Positions 54,509 through 64,000 of a DNA stretch of 64,000 nucleotides are shown one piece after another. Positions within the stretch are counted from its first letter, which is position 1; each line of letters starts with the position of its first letter. Both the position numbers and the translations under genes were made by a program. The notes under the pieces are model-generated. The model was not told the DNA's origin. It searched no databases and saw only the letters and a list, made by a program, of their open reading frames with translations. Source of the stretch: Myxococcus stipitatus (GTDB lineage Bacteria > Myxococcota > Myxococcia > Myxococcales > Myxococcaceae); contig NZ_CP147913.1 in the NCBI RefSeq assembly GCF_037414475.1, positions 6,880,001-6,944,000 on the forward strand, written 5' to 3'.

Positions 54509-55129
54509 TCACTTCGCCGCGCCGCCCTTGTTCCCGGACGAGGGCTCGGTGGTATCCGCCGCGAGCACCGCGACCCGCCGCGCCGCTCTGAGCAATTCGT
54601 CGGAGAGGGGCGTGCCCGCGGTCGCCTTGGCCAGCGTCAACGTTCCGATGCACAGCGCATACGTCGCCAGCGCACGCTCCCTCGCGCTGGCTCGTTCGTC
54701 CGATGGCAGATGCGCGGCGAAGTTCTCCGCCGTCAGGTCCAACTCGTGCGCCAGCGCCTGCTTCAGCTCCGGCTCTCCGCGCACCACGTCGGACAACACG
54801 GCGGGCAGGGGGCACGTGGGCACGTCCGCGTCCCGGTGTGTTCGCGAGAGATAGCGACGCACCAGGTGGCTCAGCCACTCCTCGCCGCGCAGGTCCTCGA
54901 GCCCCTGCGGCCAGTCCACCCGCTGACGGCTCATGATGCGCTGTAGCGACTCGATGAGCAGCGCCTGCTTCGAGCTGAAGTGCGCATAGAAGCCGCCCAC
55001 CGTGAGGCCCGCGGCGCGCATCACCGTCTCCACGCTCGCCCCCAGGAAGCCCTTCTGGCGGAACAGCCCTCCCGCCGCCTCCAGGATTCGCTCGTGTGTC
55101 GTCTGCTTCTGCTCCGGGGGATGGGGCAT
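54509..55129 (-). CDS. TetR-family transcriptional regulator
   Basis: A 206-residue repressor. The N-terminal helix-turn-helix is clear (RILEAAGGLFRQKGFLGASV, ETVMRAAGLTVGGFYAHFSSK, residues ~13-60); the ligand domain includes SHLVRRYLSRTHRDADVPTC and PLPAVLSDV, typical of the TetR_C group that senses fatty acyl or aromatic ligands. Start at 55129 (MPHPPEQKQ). It is divergent from a thiolase gene with a good palindrome between them, so it likely represses that gene and itself. Confidence 0.9.
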   Translation of the reverse strand: MPHPPEQKQTTHERILEAAGGLFRQKGFLGASVETVMRAAGLTVGGFYAHFSSKQALLIESLQRIMSRQRVDWPQGLEDLRGEEWLSHLVRRYLSRTHRDADVPTCPLPAVLSDVVRGEPELKQALAHELDLTAENFAAHLPSDERASARERALATYALCIGTLTLAKATAGTPLSDELLRAARRVAVLAADTTEPSSGNKGGAAK

Positions 55130-55226
55130 CCGGGTCTCACCTCGCTTTACAGAATGATACACATCATCACGCCGATTTCCGCCACCCCTGTAGCGCCGCC
55201 TGGCCGCCTCCTGCCTTCGAATTGCG

Positions 55227-55250
55227 ACCATATTATGCTCATCATATGGT
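55227..55250. promoter_or_regulatory. candidate TetR operator palindrome
   Basis: ACCATAT (55227-55233) and ATATGGT (55244-55250) are a perfect inverted repeat around ATG-CT-CAT, giving a 24-bp near-palindrome with 10 of 12 pairs matched. It lies in an AT-rich island between the divergent TetR and thiolase genes, 48 bp before the thiolase start. Confidence 0.65.
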
Positions 55251-55297
55251 TGTCGCGAGGGCGAGCATGGCGCCGCCCGTGACTGGAGGGAGCGTCG

Positions 55298-56530
55298 ATG
55301 GATGCCTACATCGTGGATGCGGTGAGGACCCCGAGGGCCCGGGCCAAGCCTGGGAAGGGAGCGCTCAGCGGACTTCACCCGCAGGAGTTGATGGCCCAGG
55401 CGTTGAAACAGTTGCCGCTGCGCACGGGCATCGACGTGGCGGACGTGGATGACGTGGTGGTGGGGGTGGTCTCCCAAATCGAGGCCCAGGGCGCGAACCT
55501 CGCGCGCAACGCGGTCCTCGCCGCGGGGTGGCCTATCGGAATCCCAGGCTTCAGCCTCAACCGCTTCTGTGGCTCGGGGCTCCAGGCCTTGTCGCTGGCG
55601 GCCATGGGCGTGGCGTCCGGAGCCCAGCACCTGGTCATCGCGGGAGGCGTCGAGCAGATGAGCCGGTACGGCCTCAACGCCGACGGTGGAGGCACGGACG
55701 GAGGCAACGTCGACCTGCGCGAGCGCTTCTTCCAGGTCCCCCAAGGCATCTCCGCGGACCTCATCGCGACGCTGGAGGGCTTCACCCGGCAGGAGTTGGA
55801 CGCCTGGGGACTGCGCTCGCAGCAGCTCGCGGTGCAGGCCCAGAGGGAGGGCCGGTTCGCTCGAAGCCTGTTCCCGGTGAAGAATCCCCGCACCGGAGAG
55901 GTGCTGCTCGCCGCGGATGACCATCCTCGAGCAGATACGACGGCGGAGAAGCTGGCCGCGCTGGCCCCGTCCTTCATCCAACTGGGGGCCCGCGTCGAAG
56001 GCCCCCAAGGCGAGACGCTGGATGAGCTCGCGCTGCGGGCCTATCCCCGGGCGGGCGCGGTGCGCCACCTGCACACGGCGGGCACCGCGAGTGGCATCGC
56101 CGACGGTGCGGGCGCCGTGCTGGTGGCGTCGCGGGAGTACGTGCGCGCGCACGGCTTGAAGGTGCGCGCCCGCGTGAGGTCCGTGTCGGCTGTGGGAAGT
56201 GACCCGGTCCTGATGTTGACCGGACCGGCGCTCGCCGCGCGCAAGGCGCTGGATGCCGCGGGGCTGAAGGCTCGCGACATCGACCTCTGGGAAATCAACG
56301 AAGCGTTCGCGGCGGTGGTGCTACAGACGGCGCGTGCGTTGGAGCTCGACCTGGACCGGGTCAACGTCAACGGCGGTGCCATCGCCCTGGGGCATCCCCT
56401 GGGCGCGACGGGGAGCATCCTGGTGGGAACCGCCCTGGATGAGCTCGAGCGTCGCGGCCAGTCGCTGGCGTTGGTGACGTTGTGCACCAGTGGCGGTCAG
56501 GCGGTGGCGGCGGTGCTCGAGCGCCACTGA
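55298..56530 (+). CDS. acetyl-CoA C-acyltransferase (thiolase)
   Basis: A 410-residue thiolase I/II family enzyme that cleaves 3-ketoacyl-CoA (or condenses two acyl-CoAs). Catalytic residues are visible: Cys91 in NRFCGSG, His366 in [14 protein letters not shown], Cys396 in LCTSGGQA, plus the NEAFA motif. Length and the AHDVEQM-like region ([11 protein letters not shown]) fit beta-oxidation FadA-type enzymes. Standing alone without a FadB partner and divergent to TetR, it is probably part of an inducible fatty-acid pathway. Confidence 0.92.
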   Translation: MDAYIVDAVRTPRARAKPGKGALSGLHPQELMAQALKQLPLRTGIDVADVDDVVVGVVSQIEAQGANLARNAVLAAGWPIGIPGFSLNRFCGSGLQALSLAAMGVASGAQHLVIAGGVEQMSRYGLNADGGGTDGGNVDLRERFFQVPQGISADLIATLEGFTRQELDAWGLRSQQLAVQAQREGRFARSLFPVKNPRTGEVLLAADDHPRADTTAEKLAALAPSFIQLGARVEGPQGETLDELALRAYPRAGAVRHLHTAGTASGIADGAGAVLVASREYVRAHGLKVRARVRSVSAVGSDPVLMLTGPALAARKALDAAGLKARDIDLWEINEAFAAVVLQTARALELDLDRVNVNGGAIALGHPLGATGSILVGTALDELERRGQSLALVTLCTSGGQAVAAVLERH

Positions 56531-56602
56531 GCCGAGCTGACCGAACAGCATCCACATCATCATGGGAGTTCCCGCGGGTGGGTCGTGGAGCCGTGGGACG
56601 CC

Positions 56603-57190
56603 TCAGGGCGCGGGCGAGAGGTGGGGCGTCTCCGCCTGCGCGGACTGCGTGGCCTTGAGGGCCTCCTCGCGCGCGGCCGTGTCCAGGTCCGTCAGGCCCT
56701 GCTCCAACTGCTTGCCCACGAACGACTCCATGAGGCCGAAGCCCATCATCGCCTTCCCGAGGAAGGTGTTCGGCCCCGACATGCTCCAGGTGACGTGAGT
56801 GGTGGTGGTGCCCGGGGCGAGGATGAACTCGGCCTGGTTGACGGCGGCGAAGGGCTCGATGAACTCCAGGCGGATGGTGACCCGCTCGCCGGGGTTGCTC
56901 GCGACGATGGTCATCCGGCCCGCGCCGATGTTCTTGTTCCCCTTCCACGCGTAGCCCGCGCCCACGCCTTCCGCGGGCCCGTCGTAGGTGCGCTGCAGGT
57001 TCGGGTCGACCTTCTCGTACGGCGACCACTGGGGCCACTTCGAGAAGTTGTTGATGAGCGCGTGCACGACTTCCGGCGGAGCCTGGATGGGCCGGCTGCG
57101 GGAGATGTGGAAGGAATCAGGACGCGTGGCGATGAAGACAATCAATCCAGCGATGAGCACGACAACCGCGGACGCAATGCGCTTGGCCAT
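56603..57190 (-). CDS. SRPBCC-family protein with N-terminal membrane helix
   Basis: A 195-residue protein: one N-terminal helix (ASAVVVLIAGLIVFIAT) and an SRPBCC/polyketide-cyclase-like ligand-binding domain (IQAPPEVVHALINNFSKWPQ, GAGYAWKGNKNIGAGRMTI, TTTTHVTWSMSG). Such proteins bind hydrophobic ligands; substrate not known. Start at 57190 with an AAGGAGAG ribosome site; a longer frame to 57346 was rejected. It converges on the thiolase with a 72-bp gap. Confidence 0.85.
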   Translation of the reverse strand: MAKRIASAVVVLIAGLIVFIATRPDSFHISRSRPIQAPPEVVHALINNFSKWPQWSPYEKVDPNLQRTYDGPAEGVGAGYAWKGNKNIGAGRMTIVASNPGERVTIRLEFIEPFAAVNQAEFILAPGTTTTHVTWSMSGPNTFLGKAMMGFGLMESFVGKQLEQGLTDLDTAAREEALKATQSAQAETPHLSPAP

Positions 57191-57566
57191 GTGAGTCTCT
57201 CCTTGTGGGAAGCGTCGGGAATAGGGGAGGCGTCCGGGGCTCCGGAGGTCCTCCGCCATGGGTTTGAATCCCGCCTTCAAAGCGACGACGAAATGGCCCG
57301 GAGGCGATCGACACGACCCCTGTTTTTCACCCTTCCTGCCCCGCAACTGCTGGAAACTCTTGAGGATTGATGCTCCAGGAAAATGCCCGGATAAATCGCG
57401 CGCCAGCGGGGGCGGACCTGGGGGAGGTCAGGTCGTATAGGGACCGCGAGGGTGGGCACGAGAGGCGTGTCGAACCTCGTGTGTCTCGTTCGTCGCGAGG
57501 CTGGAGCCACGATGATTTTCCTCGGAGATGGCGTCGGGTGTGTGGCCCTGGAACCGATGAGGAGAC
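57191..57566. other. gene-free gap
   Basis: 376 bp between the divergent SRPBCC and YCII genes. I see no intact gene, RNA or clear repeat; it should contain both promoters. Small open frames here lack ribosome sites and plausible composition. Confidence 0.5.
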
Positions 57567-57995
57567 ATGGCGATGCGATTCATGTTGCTGCTGAAGGCCA
57601 GCCGGGACACCGAATCAGAGCTGTGGCCAAGCGAGGCACTCGTCACGGAGATGGACCGCTACAACGACGAGCTGGTGAGAGCGGGCGTGCTCCTGGATGC
57701 CGCGGGCCTTCATCCCAGCGCGTTCGGTGCGCGCATTGATTTCTCACACGGCAAGCGCACCGTGACACATGGACCATTCTTGGAAACGCATCAACTGATT
57801 GCTGGATTCTGGATGATTCAAGTGAGGTCCCTGGAGGAAGCGCTGGAGTGGGGGCGGCGCTGGCTGCATCCCCAGGGAGGCGCCGACTCACAAATCGAGC
57901 TGCGTCAGGTGTTCGAGCCCCGGGATGCTCTGGCGGTTGCGGACGAGCCGGTGGTGCATGACGCATGGTTGCATGCGGGGCGCTCGCGCTCCTGA
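57567..57995 (+). CDS. YCII-domain protein
   Basis: A 142-residue protein of the YCII/YciI-like superfamily (dimeric ferredoxin-like fold): MRFMLLLKASRDTE at the start, a long helix around EMDRYNDELVRAGVLLDAAG, and THGPFLETHQLIAGFWMIQV, where the family usually has DGPFAETKE..GGF. In many bacteria these genes sit beside ECF sigma factors; here none is adjacent. Enzymatic role not established for the family. Confidence 0.85.
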   Translation: MAMRFMLLLKASRDTESELWPSEALVTEMDRYNDELVRAGVLLDAAGLHPSAFGARIDFSHGKRTVTHGPFLETHQLIAGFWMIQVRSLEEALEWGRRWLHPQGGADSQIELRQVFEPRDALAVADEPVVHDAWLHAGRSRS

Positions 57996-58041
57996 AGGGA
58001 ACGTGGTCCACTGCCGCTGAACGCGGGAACGAGGTGGACAC

Positions 58042-58857
58042 ATGAAAGTGGTCGCGCTCGTGGAAGCGCCGCCGGACATGCAAGCGGCGGCGTTGGCCTT
58101 GGCTTCGGTGACGGGGATGGCTCCCGCGGAGGCCCGGATGCGGCTCGCGCCCGAGCCCCCCGCGCTGGTGGCGCGGCTCGCGCCCGAGGCCGCGGATGCG
58201 CTGGTGGAGAAGCTCCGGCAAGTGGGGCTCTCGGTGCTGGCGGTGGACGAGCGGGGCCTGGGCGCGGGCTGGTTGCTGGCGCGCCGCGTGACGCTGGGCG
58301 AGGAGACGGCGGTCTTCTCCTCCCGCACGGGGGAGTCCCTGGAGTTGCCCTGGAGGGAGGTCATCGTGGTGCTGCGGGCGGCCAGTTCGGTGCGCACGCG
58401 CACGGAGCATCGCGAGGAGCCCAGCAAGCTGGACACCGCCAAGGCCTATGGTCTGGCCATCGCCTCGCATGGCTTGCTGCTGCCGCGCACGGAGGCGAAG
58501 ACGGTGCGGAAGGAGACGGAGGAGACCTCGCAGGTCATCTACGTCTTCTCACGCGATGGTCAGTGCGCGCTGTTGAGTGAGCACGGGATGGACTTCTCGT
58601 GCCTGGGCTCGGCGATGCAGCCCTCGCGCATCGCGAACATGACGATGTTGATGCGCCTGGTGTGTGAGCGCGCGCCCGAGGCGTTTCATGACGAGCGGCT
58701 GCTTCGGCTGGGGCGGCGACCGATGCCCTTCGTCGTGGGGGACTCCACGCAGCTGTCGGCGGGGGATGTCTCGGTCCGGCGCGTGAGCACGGTGCAGGGA
58801 ATGGACGTGCTCGCGGAGGTGATGCGACAGGCGGTGCTTCAGGGGCTGTTGGGCTGA
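58042..58857 (+). CDS. conserved hypothetical protein (myxobacterial type)
   Basis: A 271-residue soluble protein without signal or membrane segments. The first ~75 residues (MAPAEARMRLAPEPPALVAR, DALVEKLRQVGLSVLAVDE) look like a small alpha-beta domain of the ribosomal-L7-like/ATP-cone size; the rest has alternating strands (VIVVLRAASSVRTRTEH, VIYVFSRDGQCALLSEHGMD). I do not recognise the family. It is 46 bp after the YCII gene and converges on the SafE-like gene. Confidence 0.6.
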   Translation: MKVVALVEAPPDMQAAALALASVTGMAPAEARMRLAPEPPALVARLAPEAADALVEKLRQVGLSVLAVDERGLGAGWLLARRVTLGEETAVFSSRTGESLELPWREVIVVLRAASSVRTRTEHREEPSKLDTAKAYGLAIASHGLLLPRTEAKTVRKETEETSQVIYVFSRDGQCALLSEHGMDFSCLGSAMQPSRIANMTMLMRLVCERAPEAFHDERLLRLGRRPMPFVVGDSTQLSAGDVSVRRVSTVQGMDVLAEVMRQAVLQGLLG

Positions 58858-58868
58858 CGGTGAATCAT

Positions 58869-59570
58869 TCAGTGACACGACGCTGAGGTATTCACCGCGC
58901 GGACGACGAGCACCGCGGCCGCCGCGAGGGGCATGACCCGCTTCAAGACGAAGTGGGAGAGGCGAGGCCGCTTGCTCCACAAGCCCACTTGCAACTGCGC
59001 GCCCAGGAGCGCGGGAAGGCCGCCCAGGGCGAACGCTCCCATCACCAGCGCGCCCCCGCCCGGCGAGCCGCTGGCGAGCGCCACGGCGAACACGCCGTAG
59101 AGCAGTCCGCAGGGGAGCAGGGGCGTCACCGCACCCATTGCGCCCGCGCGAACCGTCCACGAAAACTTTGCGCTCCACCGCGACAGCAGGCCCGCCAGCC
59201 GCGCGAGCCCAGGCAGGGGAGGCAGGCGTCGTCCCACGTCCAGGGCCGAGGCCACGAGCGCGGCGACCATCAACCACGGGAGGTAGGGCCGCGTGGAGAC
59301 GGCGAGCACGCGTGTGACACCTCCGCCCAGCGCGCCCAGCAGTCCTCCCACGAGTGCGTATGCGCCCAGCCGTGCGCCCTGATAGGCGAGCATGGCCTGG
59401 CGCCGCTCGTGTCCTTGTAGCGACGGGAGGCTCGCGCAGGCGAGCGGCCCACACATGAGGAAGCAGTGCACGCTTCCCGTGAGCCCCACGGTGAGTGCGC
59501 CCAGCGCCGCCGCGAGCAGCGTGGGCGTGGGCATGAGTGAGGCGAGCAGGGCGGCGACGTCGCTGGACAT
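58869..59570 (-). CDS. sulfite exporter TauE/SafE family protein (cbb3-linked)
   Basis: A 233-residue membrane protein with about six helices: LGALTVGLTGSVHCFLMCGP (the HCxxMCGP motif of this family), MGAVTPLLPCGLLYGVFAV and LGGLPALLGAQL. The two Cys-containing motifs suggest copper or redox handling. Members next to ccoI/ccoS are linked to cbb3 oxidase maturation. Start at 59570 with a GGAG about 8 nt upstream; divergent from ccoI with a 48-bp gap. Confidence 0.85.
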   Translation of the reverse strand: MSSDVAALLASLMPTPTLLAAALGALTVGLTGSVHCFLMCGPLACASLPSLQGHERRQAMLAYQGARLGAYALVGGLLGALGGGVTRVLAVSTRPYLPWLMVAALVASALDVGRRLPPLPGLARLAGLLSRWSAKFSWTVRAGAMGAVTPLLPCGLLYGVFAVALASGSPGGGALVMGAFALGGLPALLGAQLQVGLWSKRPRLSHFVLKRVMPLAAAAVLVVRAVNTSASCH

Positions 59571-59618
59571 GCACCGCTCCATCGCAACAGGCATGCCGTT
59601 CGCAAGGTGTCGGCTTGT

Positions 59619-62075
59619 ATGCCTGACTCCGCGCAAAGCCGGCCCGATGAGGCCTCCTGCCTTCACTGTGGCAGCCGCGTGCTGGAGGGGGCTGTCTCGC
59701 GCGAGTTCTGCTGCGCGGGCTGCGAGGCGGTGCACGGCCTGCTCGTGTCTCAGGGGCTGACGCGCTACTACGAACTCGCGGCGGGAGGAACGGCGCCGGC
59801 GGCGGAGCCTGCTCGAGGCCGGGGGCTTTCGTGGCTGGAGCCGCTCGTCGCGCGAGCGGAGGCGTCGCCCGGCGCGTTGTGCTCGTTGGAGCTCGACGTC
59901 CAGGGCATCCACTGCGCCGCCTGTGTCTGGTTGATGAATGAGCTGTTTCGCCGTCAGCCGGGAGGCGCGGGGCTGACGGTGGACCCGGCGCTGGGCAAGG
60001 CGCGCATGCAGTGGAGGCGCGGCGCCTTCGACGTGAGCGGATACCTGCGCATGGTGGAGGGCTTCGGCTACCTCTTCGGGCCCAGCCGCAAGCAGCCCGC
60101 GCCCGCGAGCCTGGATTTGCCCATCCGCCTGGGCATCTGCATGGCGCTCTCGATGAACGTGATGTTGTTCTCGGTGAGCTTCTACGTGGGGCTCACGCCC
60201 GAGGAGGGCGAGGTCTTCCGGCTCTTCACCTGGCTGAGTCTGGGGTTGTCCACGCTGGTCGTGGCGGTGGGCGGGTGGCCGTTCTTCCGTTCGGCGTGGC
60301 AGGGGCTCCGGCGCGGTGTGCCGCACCTGGACCTGCCCATCGCGCTGGGCATCCTCATGGTGTTCGGCACGTCGCTGGTGCAGGCCCGGAGCGGGCGCGG
60401 CGACCTGGCGTACTTCGACACGCTCAACACCTTCGTCACGTTGATGCTGGTGGGCCGCTGGCTCCAGCAGCGGGTGCTGGAGCGCAACCGGAGATTCCTC
60501 CTCGAGGATGACGGCGCGGAGGGGCTCTTCGTTCGCAGGCAGGACGGTGCGCGGCTCGACACGGTGCGGGTGTCCCAGGTGGCCGAAGGGGACCTGCTGG
60601 TCATCGCGCCTGGAGACCTGGTGCCGGTGGAGGCGGAGCTGCTCGACGGGAGCGCCCGCGTCTCCACGGACTGGATGACGGGCGAGCCCGATGAGCGCGA
60701 CGTCCACGCGGGTGAGGTGTTGCCCGCGGGGGCCTTCAACGCGGGCCGCGAGGCGGTGCGTGCGCGGGCCCGGCAGTCCTTCCAGGAGTCGCCGCTGGTG
60801 GCGCTGCTCCGGCGTCCTCCGGAGGGTGTGAACCGGGGCGCGGGGCATACGCGCTTCTGGGAGTCCGTGTCGCGGCGCTGGGTGGTGACGGTGCTGGCCG
60901 TCTCCGCGCTGGGGCTGGTGTTGTGGTGGCCCTCGGGGCCCGACAAGGCGCTCGAGGTGGCCGTGGCGCTGCTGGTGGTGACGTGCCCGTGTGCCATCGG
61001 GATTGCCACGCCGCTGGCGTATGAATTGGTGCAGGCGCGGCTGCGGCGCGCGGGCTTCTTCATCCGGACGACGGACCTGCTGGACCGGCTTCCGCGCGTG
61101 CGGCGGGTGCTGTTCGACAAGACGGGGACGCTGACGCTCGGGCGGATGGAGCTCGTGGACCGCGCGAGCCTGGAGTCGCTCGGCGCCGAGGCGCGCGAGG
61201 TCGCCTTCAATCTGGCTTCGCGCAGCAATCACCCCGTGAGCCGCTGTCTGTCGGATGCGCTCTCGCGCCTGGGGGCCCGGTTCGACGCGGACGCGCGTGT
61301 GACGGAGCATCCGGGGCAGGGCCTGGAGTGGGTGCGCGGCGGCGTGTGCTGGCGGCTGGGACGTGCGGACTGGCGCACCCGCGTTGCTCCCACCCAGATG
61401 GACTCGAGCTCCGAGCGCGCCGCCACCGAGGGGCTTCGCGGCACCGTGCTCTTCCGCGACGGAGCACCTGTCGCCGCGTTCCCGGTGCGCGAGGCGCTGC
61501 GGCCAGACGCGCGGCGCGAAGTCCTCGCGCTCCAGGCGGAGGGCCGCGAGGTCTGGCTCATCTCGGGGGACGCGCCCGCGCGAGTCCAGGCGCTGGCCAC
61601 CTCACTCGACGTTCCCGTGGAGCGGGCCCTGGGAGGCCTGCGGCCCGAGGAGAAGGCCTTCGCCGTTTCGAGGTTGGGCGCCTCGGACACGCTCTATCTG
61701 GGAGATGGGGTCAACGACAGCCTGGCTTTCGAGCGGGCGCTGTGCGCGGGAACCCCCGCCATCGACCGGCCGGTGATGCCGGGCAAGAGCGACTTCTTCC
61801 TGGTGGGCGAGGGGCTCTCCTCGCTGCGCGAGGCCCTCCGGCTCTCGCTGCACCTGCGGCGGGTGGTGCGGCGGCTGCTTCACCTGGCCATCGGTTACAA
61901 CACCGTGGCCGTCGCGGTGTGCCTCGCGGGCTGGATGACGCCGCTGCGCGCCGCGGTGGCGATGCCCGCCATCAGCCTGGCCACCGTCCTCTTCACCGTG
62001 TGGAGCCTGTCCGAGCCCGGGGCTCCGCGCAGGGGGCCGACTCCGTTGGGGCGACCCACGGAGGTGCCCGCATGA
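59619..62075 (+). CDS. ccoI: CcoI/FixI-type copper-transporting P1B ATPase
   Basis: An 818-residue heavy-metal ATPase required for copper delivery to cbb3 oxidase. An N-terminal Cys-rich domain (CLHCGSR, FCCAGCEAVHGLL) is followed by an HMA-like domain with IHCAACVW, membrane helices, the TGEP phosphatase loop, C456-P-C458 in helix 6, phosphorylated Asp500 in DKTGT, and GDGVNDS near the end. Fusion of the CCAGC domain to the ATPase is characteristic of CcoI. Start at 59619 preferred over a GTG at 59607. The stop overlaps ccoS (ATGA). Confidence 0.93.
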   Translation: MPDSAQSRPDEASCLHCGSRVLEGAVSREFCCAGCEAVHGLLVSQGLTRYYELAAGGTAPAAEPARGRGLSWLEPLVARAEASPGALCSLELDVQGIHCAACVWLMNELFRRQPGGAGLTVDPALGKARMQWRRGAFDVSGYLRMVEGFGYLFGPSRKQPAPASLDLPIRLGICMALSMNVMLFSVSFYVGLTPEEGEVFRLFTWLSLGLSTLVVAVGGWPFFRSAWQGLRRGVPHLDLPIALGILMVFGTSLVQARSGRGDLAYFDTLNTFVTLMLVGRWLQQRVLERNRRFLLEDDGAEGLFVRRQDGARLDTVRVSQVAEGDLLVIAPGDLVPVEAELLDGSARVSTDWMTGEPDERDVHAGEVLPAGAFNAGREAVRARARQSFQESPLVALLRRPPEGVNRGAGHTRFWESVSRRWVVTVLAVSALGLVLWWPSGPDKALEVAVALLVVTCPCAIGIATPLAYELVQARLRRAGFFIRTTDLLDRLPRVRRVLFDKTGTLTLGRMELVDRASLESLGAEAREVAFNLASRSNHPVSRCLSDALSRLGARFDADARVTEHPGQGLEWVRGGVCWRLGRADWRTRVAPTQMDSSSERAATEGLRGTVLFRDGAPVAAFPVREALRPDARREVLALQAEGREVWLISGDAPARVQALATSLDVPVERALGGLRPEEKAFAVSRLGASDTLYLGDGVNDSLAFERALCAGTPAIDRPVMPGKSDFFLVGEGLSSLREALRLSLHLRRVVRRLLHLAIGYNTVAVAVCLAGWMTPLRAAVAMPAISLATVLFTVWSLSEPGAPRRGPTPLGRPTEVPA

Positions 62076-62266
62076 ACGTGCTCGTGCTCCAGGTCTTCGT
62101 GAGCCTGATGCTCGTGGCCAGCTCGGTGTTGCTGTTCGTCTACAGCATGCGGCACCGGGACCATGAGCAAGCAGACCGGCTCTCGCTTATTCCGCTCGAG
62201 GACGACAGCGCCAGACCCACGGCGCGGTCCGACGGGCCGTCGTCGCCTTCGGCTTCTCAGGAGTGA
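62072..62266 (+). CDS. ccoS: CcoS, cbb3 oxidase assembly protein
   Basis: A 64-residue single-helix protein (LQVFVSLMLVASSVLLFVYS) followed by a charged tail with LIPLEDDSARP, the pattern of CcoS. It helps insert cofactors into the cbb3 catalytic subunit. The start overlaps ccoI, and the stop lies just before the ccoN start. Confidence 0.88.
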   Translation: MNVLVLQVFVSLMLVASSVLLFVYSMRHRDHEQADRLSLIPLEDDSARPTARSDGPSSPSASQE

Positions 62267-62270
62267 CTCC

Positions 62271-64000
<1,730 letters not shown>

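Overview
The window is very GC-rich, has GTG and TTG starts, and carries multimodular NRPS genes, ECF41-type and LytS/LytTR regulators, an alternative complex III (ACIII) operon and a fused cbb3 oxidase subunit. This combination points to a myxobacterium (Myxococcus/Corallococcus/Pyxidicoccus type). That is an inference from gene content; no marker gene for taxonomy is present.

Left part (1114-25071): a tightly packed, apparently single operon. A membrane fatty-acid desaturase is followed 12 bp later by a haem-oxygenase-like di-iron protein (HDO). ATGA-type overlaps then link a giant NRPS, a second NRPS with a C-terminal thioesterase, and an aspartyl/asparaginyl beta-hydroxylase-like enzyme. 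Read in order, the six modules are C(starter-like)-A(Gly)-T, C-A(?)-T, C-A(?)-T, C-A(Ala)-T, C-A(Gly)-T and C-A(Ser)-T-TE. A lipohexapeptide acyl-Gly-X-X-Ala-Gly-Ser is predicted. The first NRPS begins with a complete Rieske [2Fe-2S] motif in frame with the condensation domain, which is the most unusual feature of the window. Desaturase, HDO, Rieske domain and 2OG-type hydroxylase together suggest heavy oxidative tailoring.

25129-34748: a CBM9/DUF5916 outer-membrane protein, a membrane-anchored M28 metallopeptidase, a ureohydrolase, an MFS exporter and a membrane-fused spermidine-synthase-like protein. The peptidase and exporter may serve the NRPS product. A 155-bp tandem duplication spans the DUF5916/M28 junction.

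34749-41866: a region of gene decay and insertion. It holds a frameshifted PEBP gene, a secreted repeat lipoprotein, gene remnants (orphan C-terminus, DJ-1 tail, kinase N-terminus, GNAT tail), a LytS/LytTR two-component pair and an ECF41 sigma factor block. That block lies between two ~270-bp diverged direct repeats that each span a DJ-1/kinase junction.

41867-50714: a respiratory operon of a di-haem cytochrome c, a NarI-like membrane protein and ActA-ActF (ACIII, quinol:cytochrome c oxidoreductase), closed by a strong intrinsic terminator. 50871-58857: housekeeping and accessory genes, namely a Gfo/Idh/MocA oxidoreductase, a glycine-rich membrane protein, a SEC-C protein followed by an 85-bp tandem repeat array, a divergent TetR/thiolase pair with a candidate operator, and SRPBCC, YCII and hypothetical proteins. 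58869-64000: cbb3 oxidase biogenesis (SafE-like, CcoI, CcoS) and the start of a CcoN-CcoO fusion that runs off the right edge.
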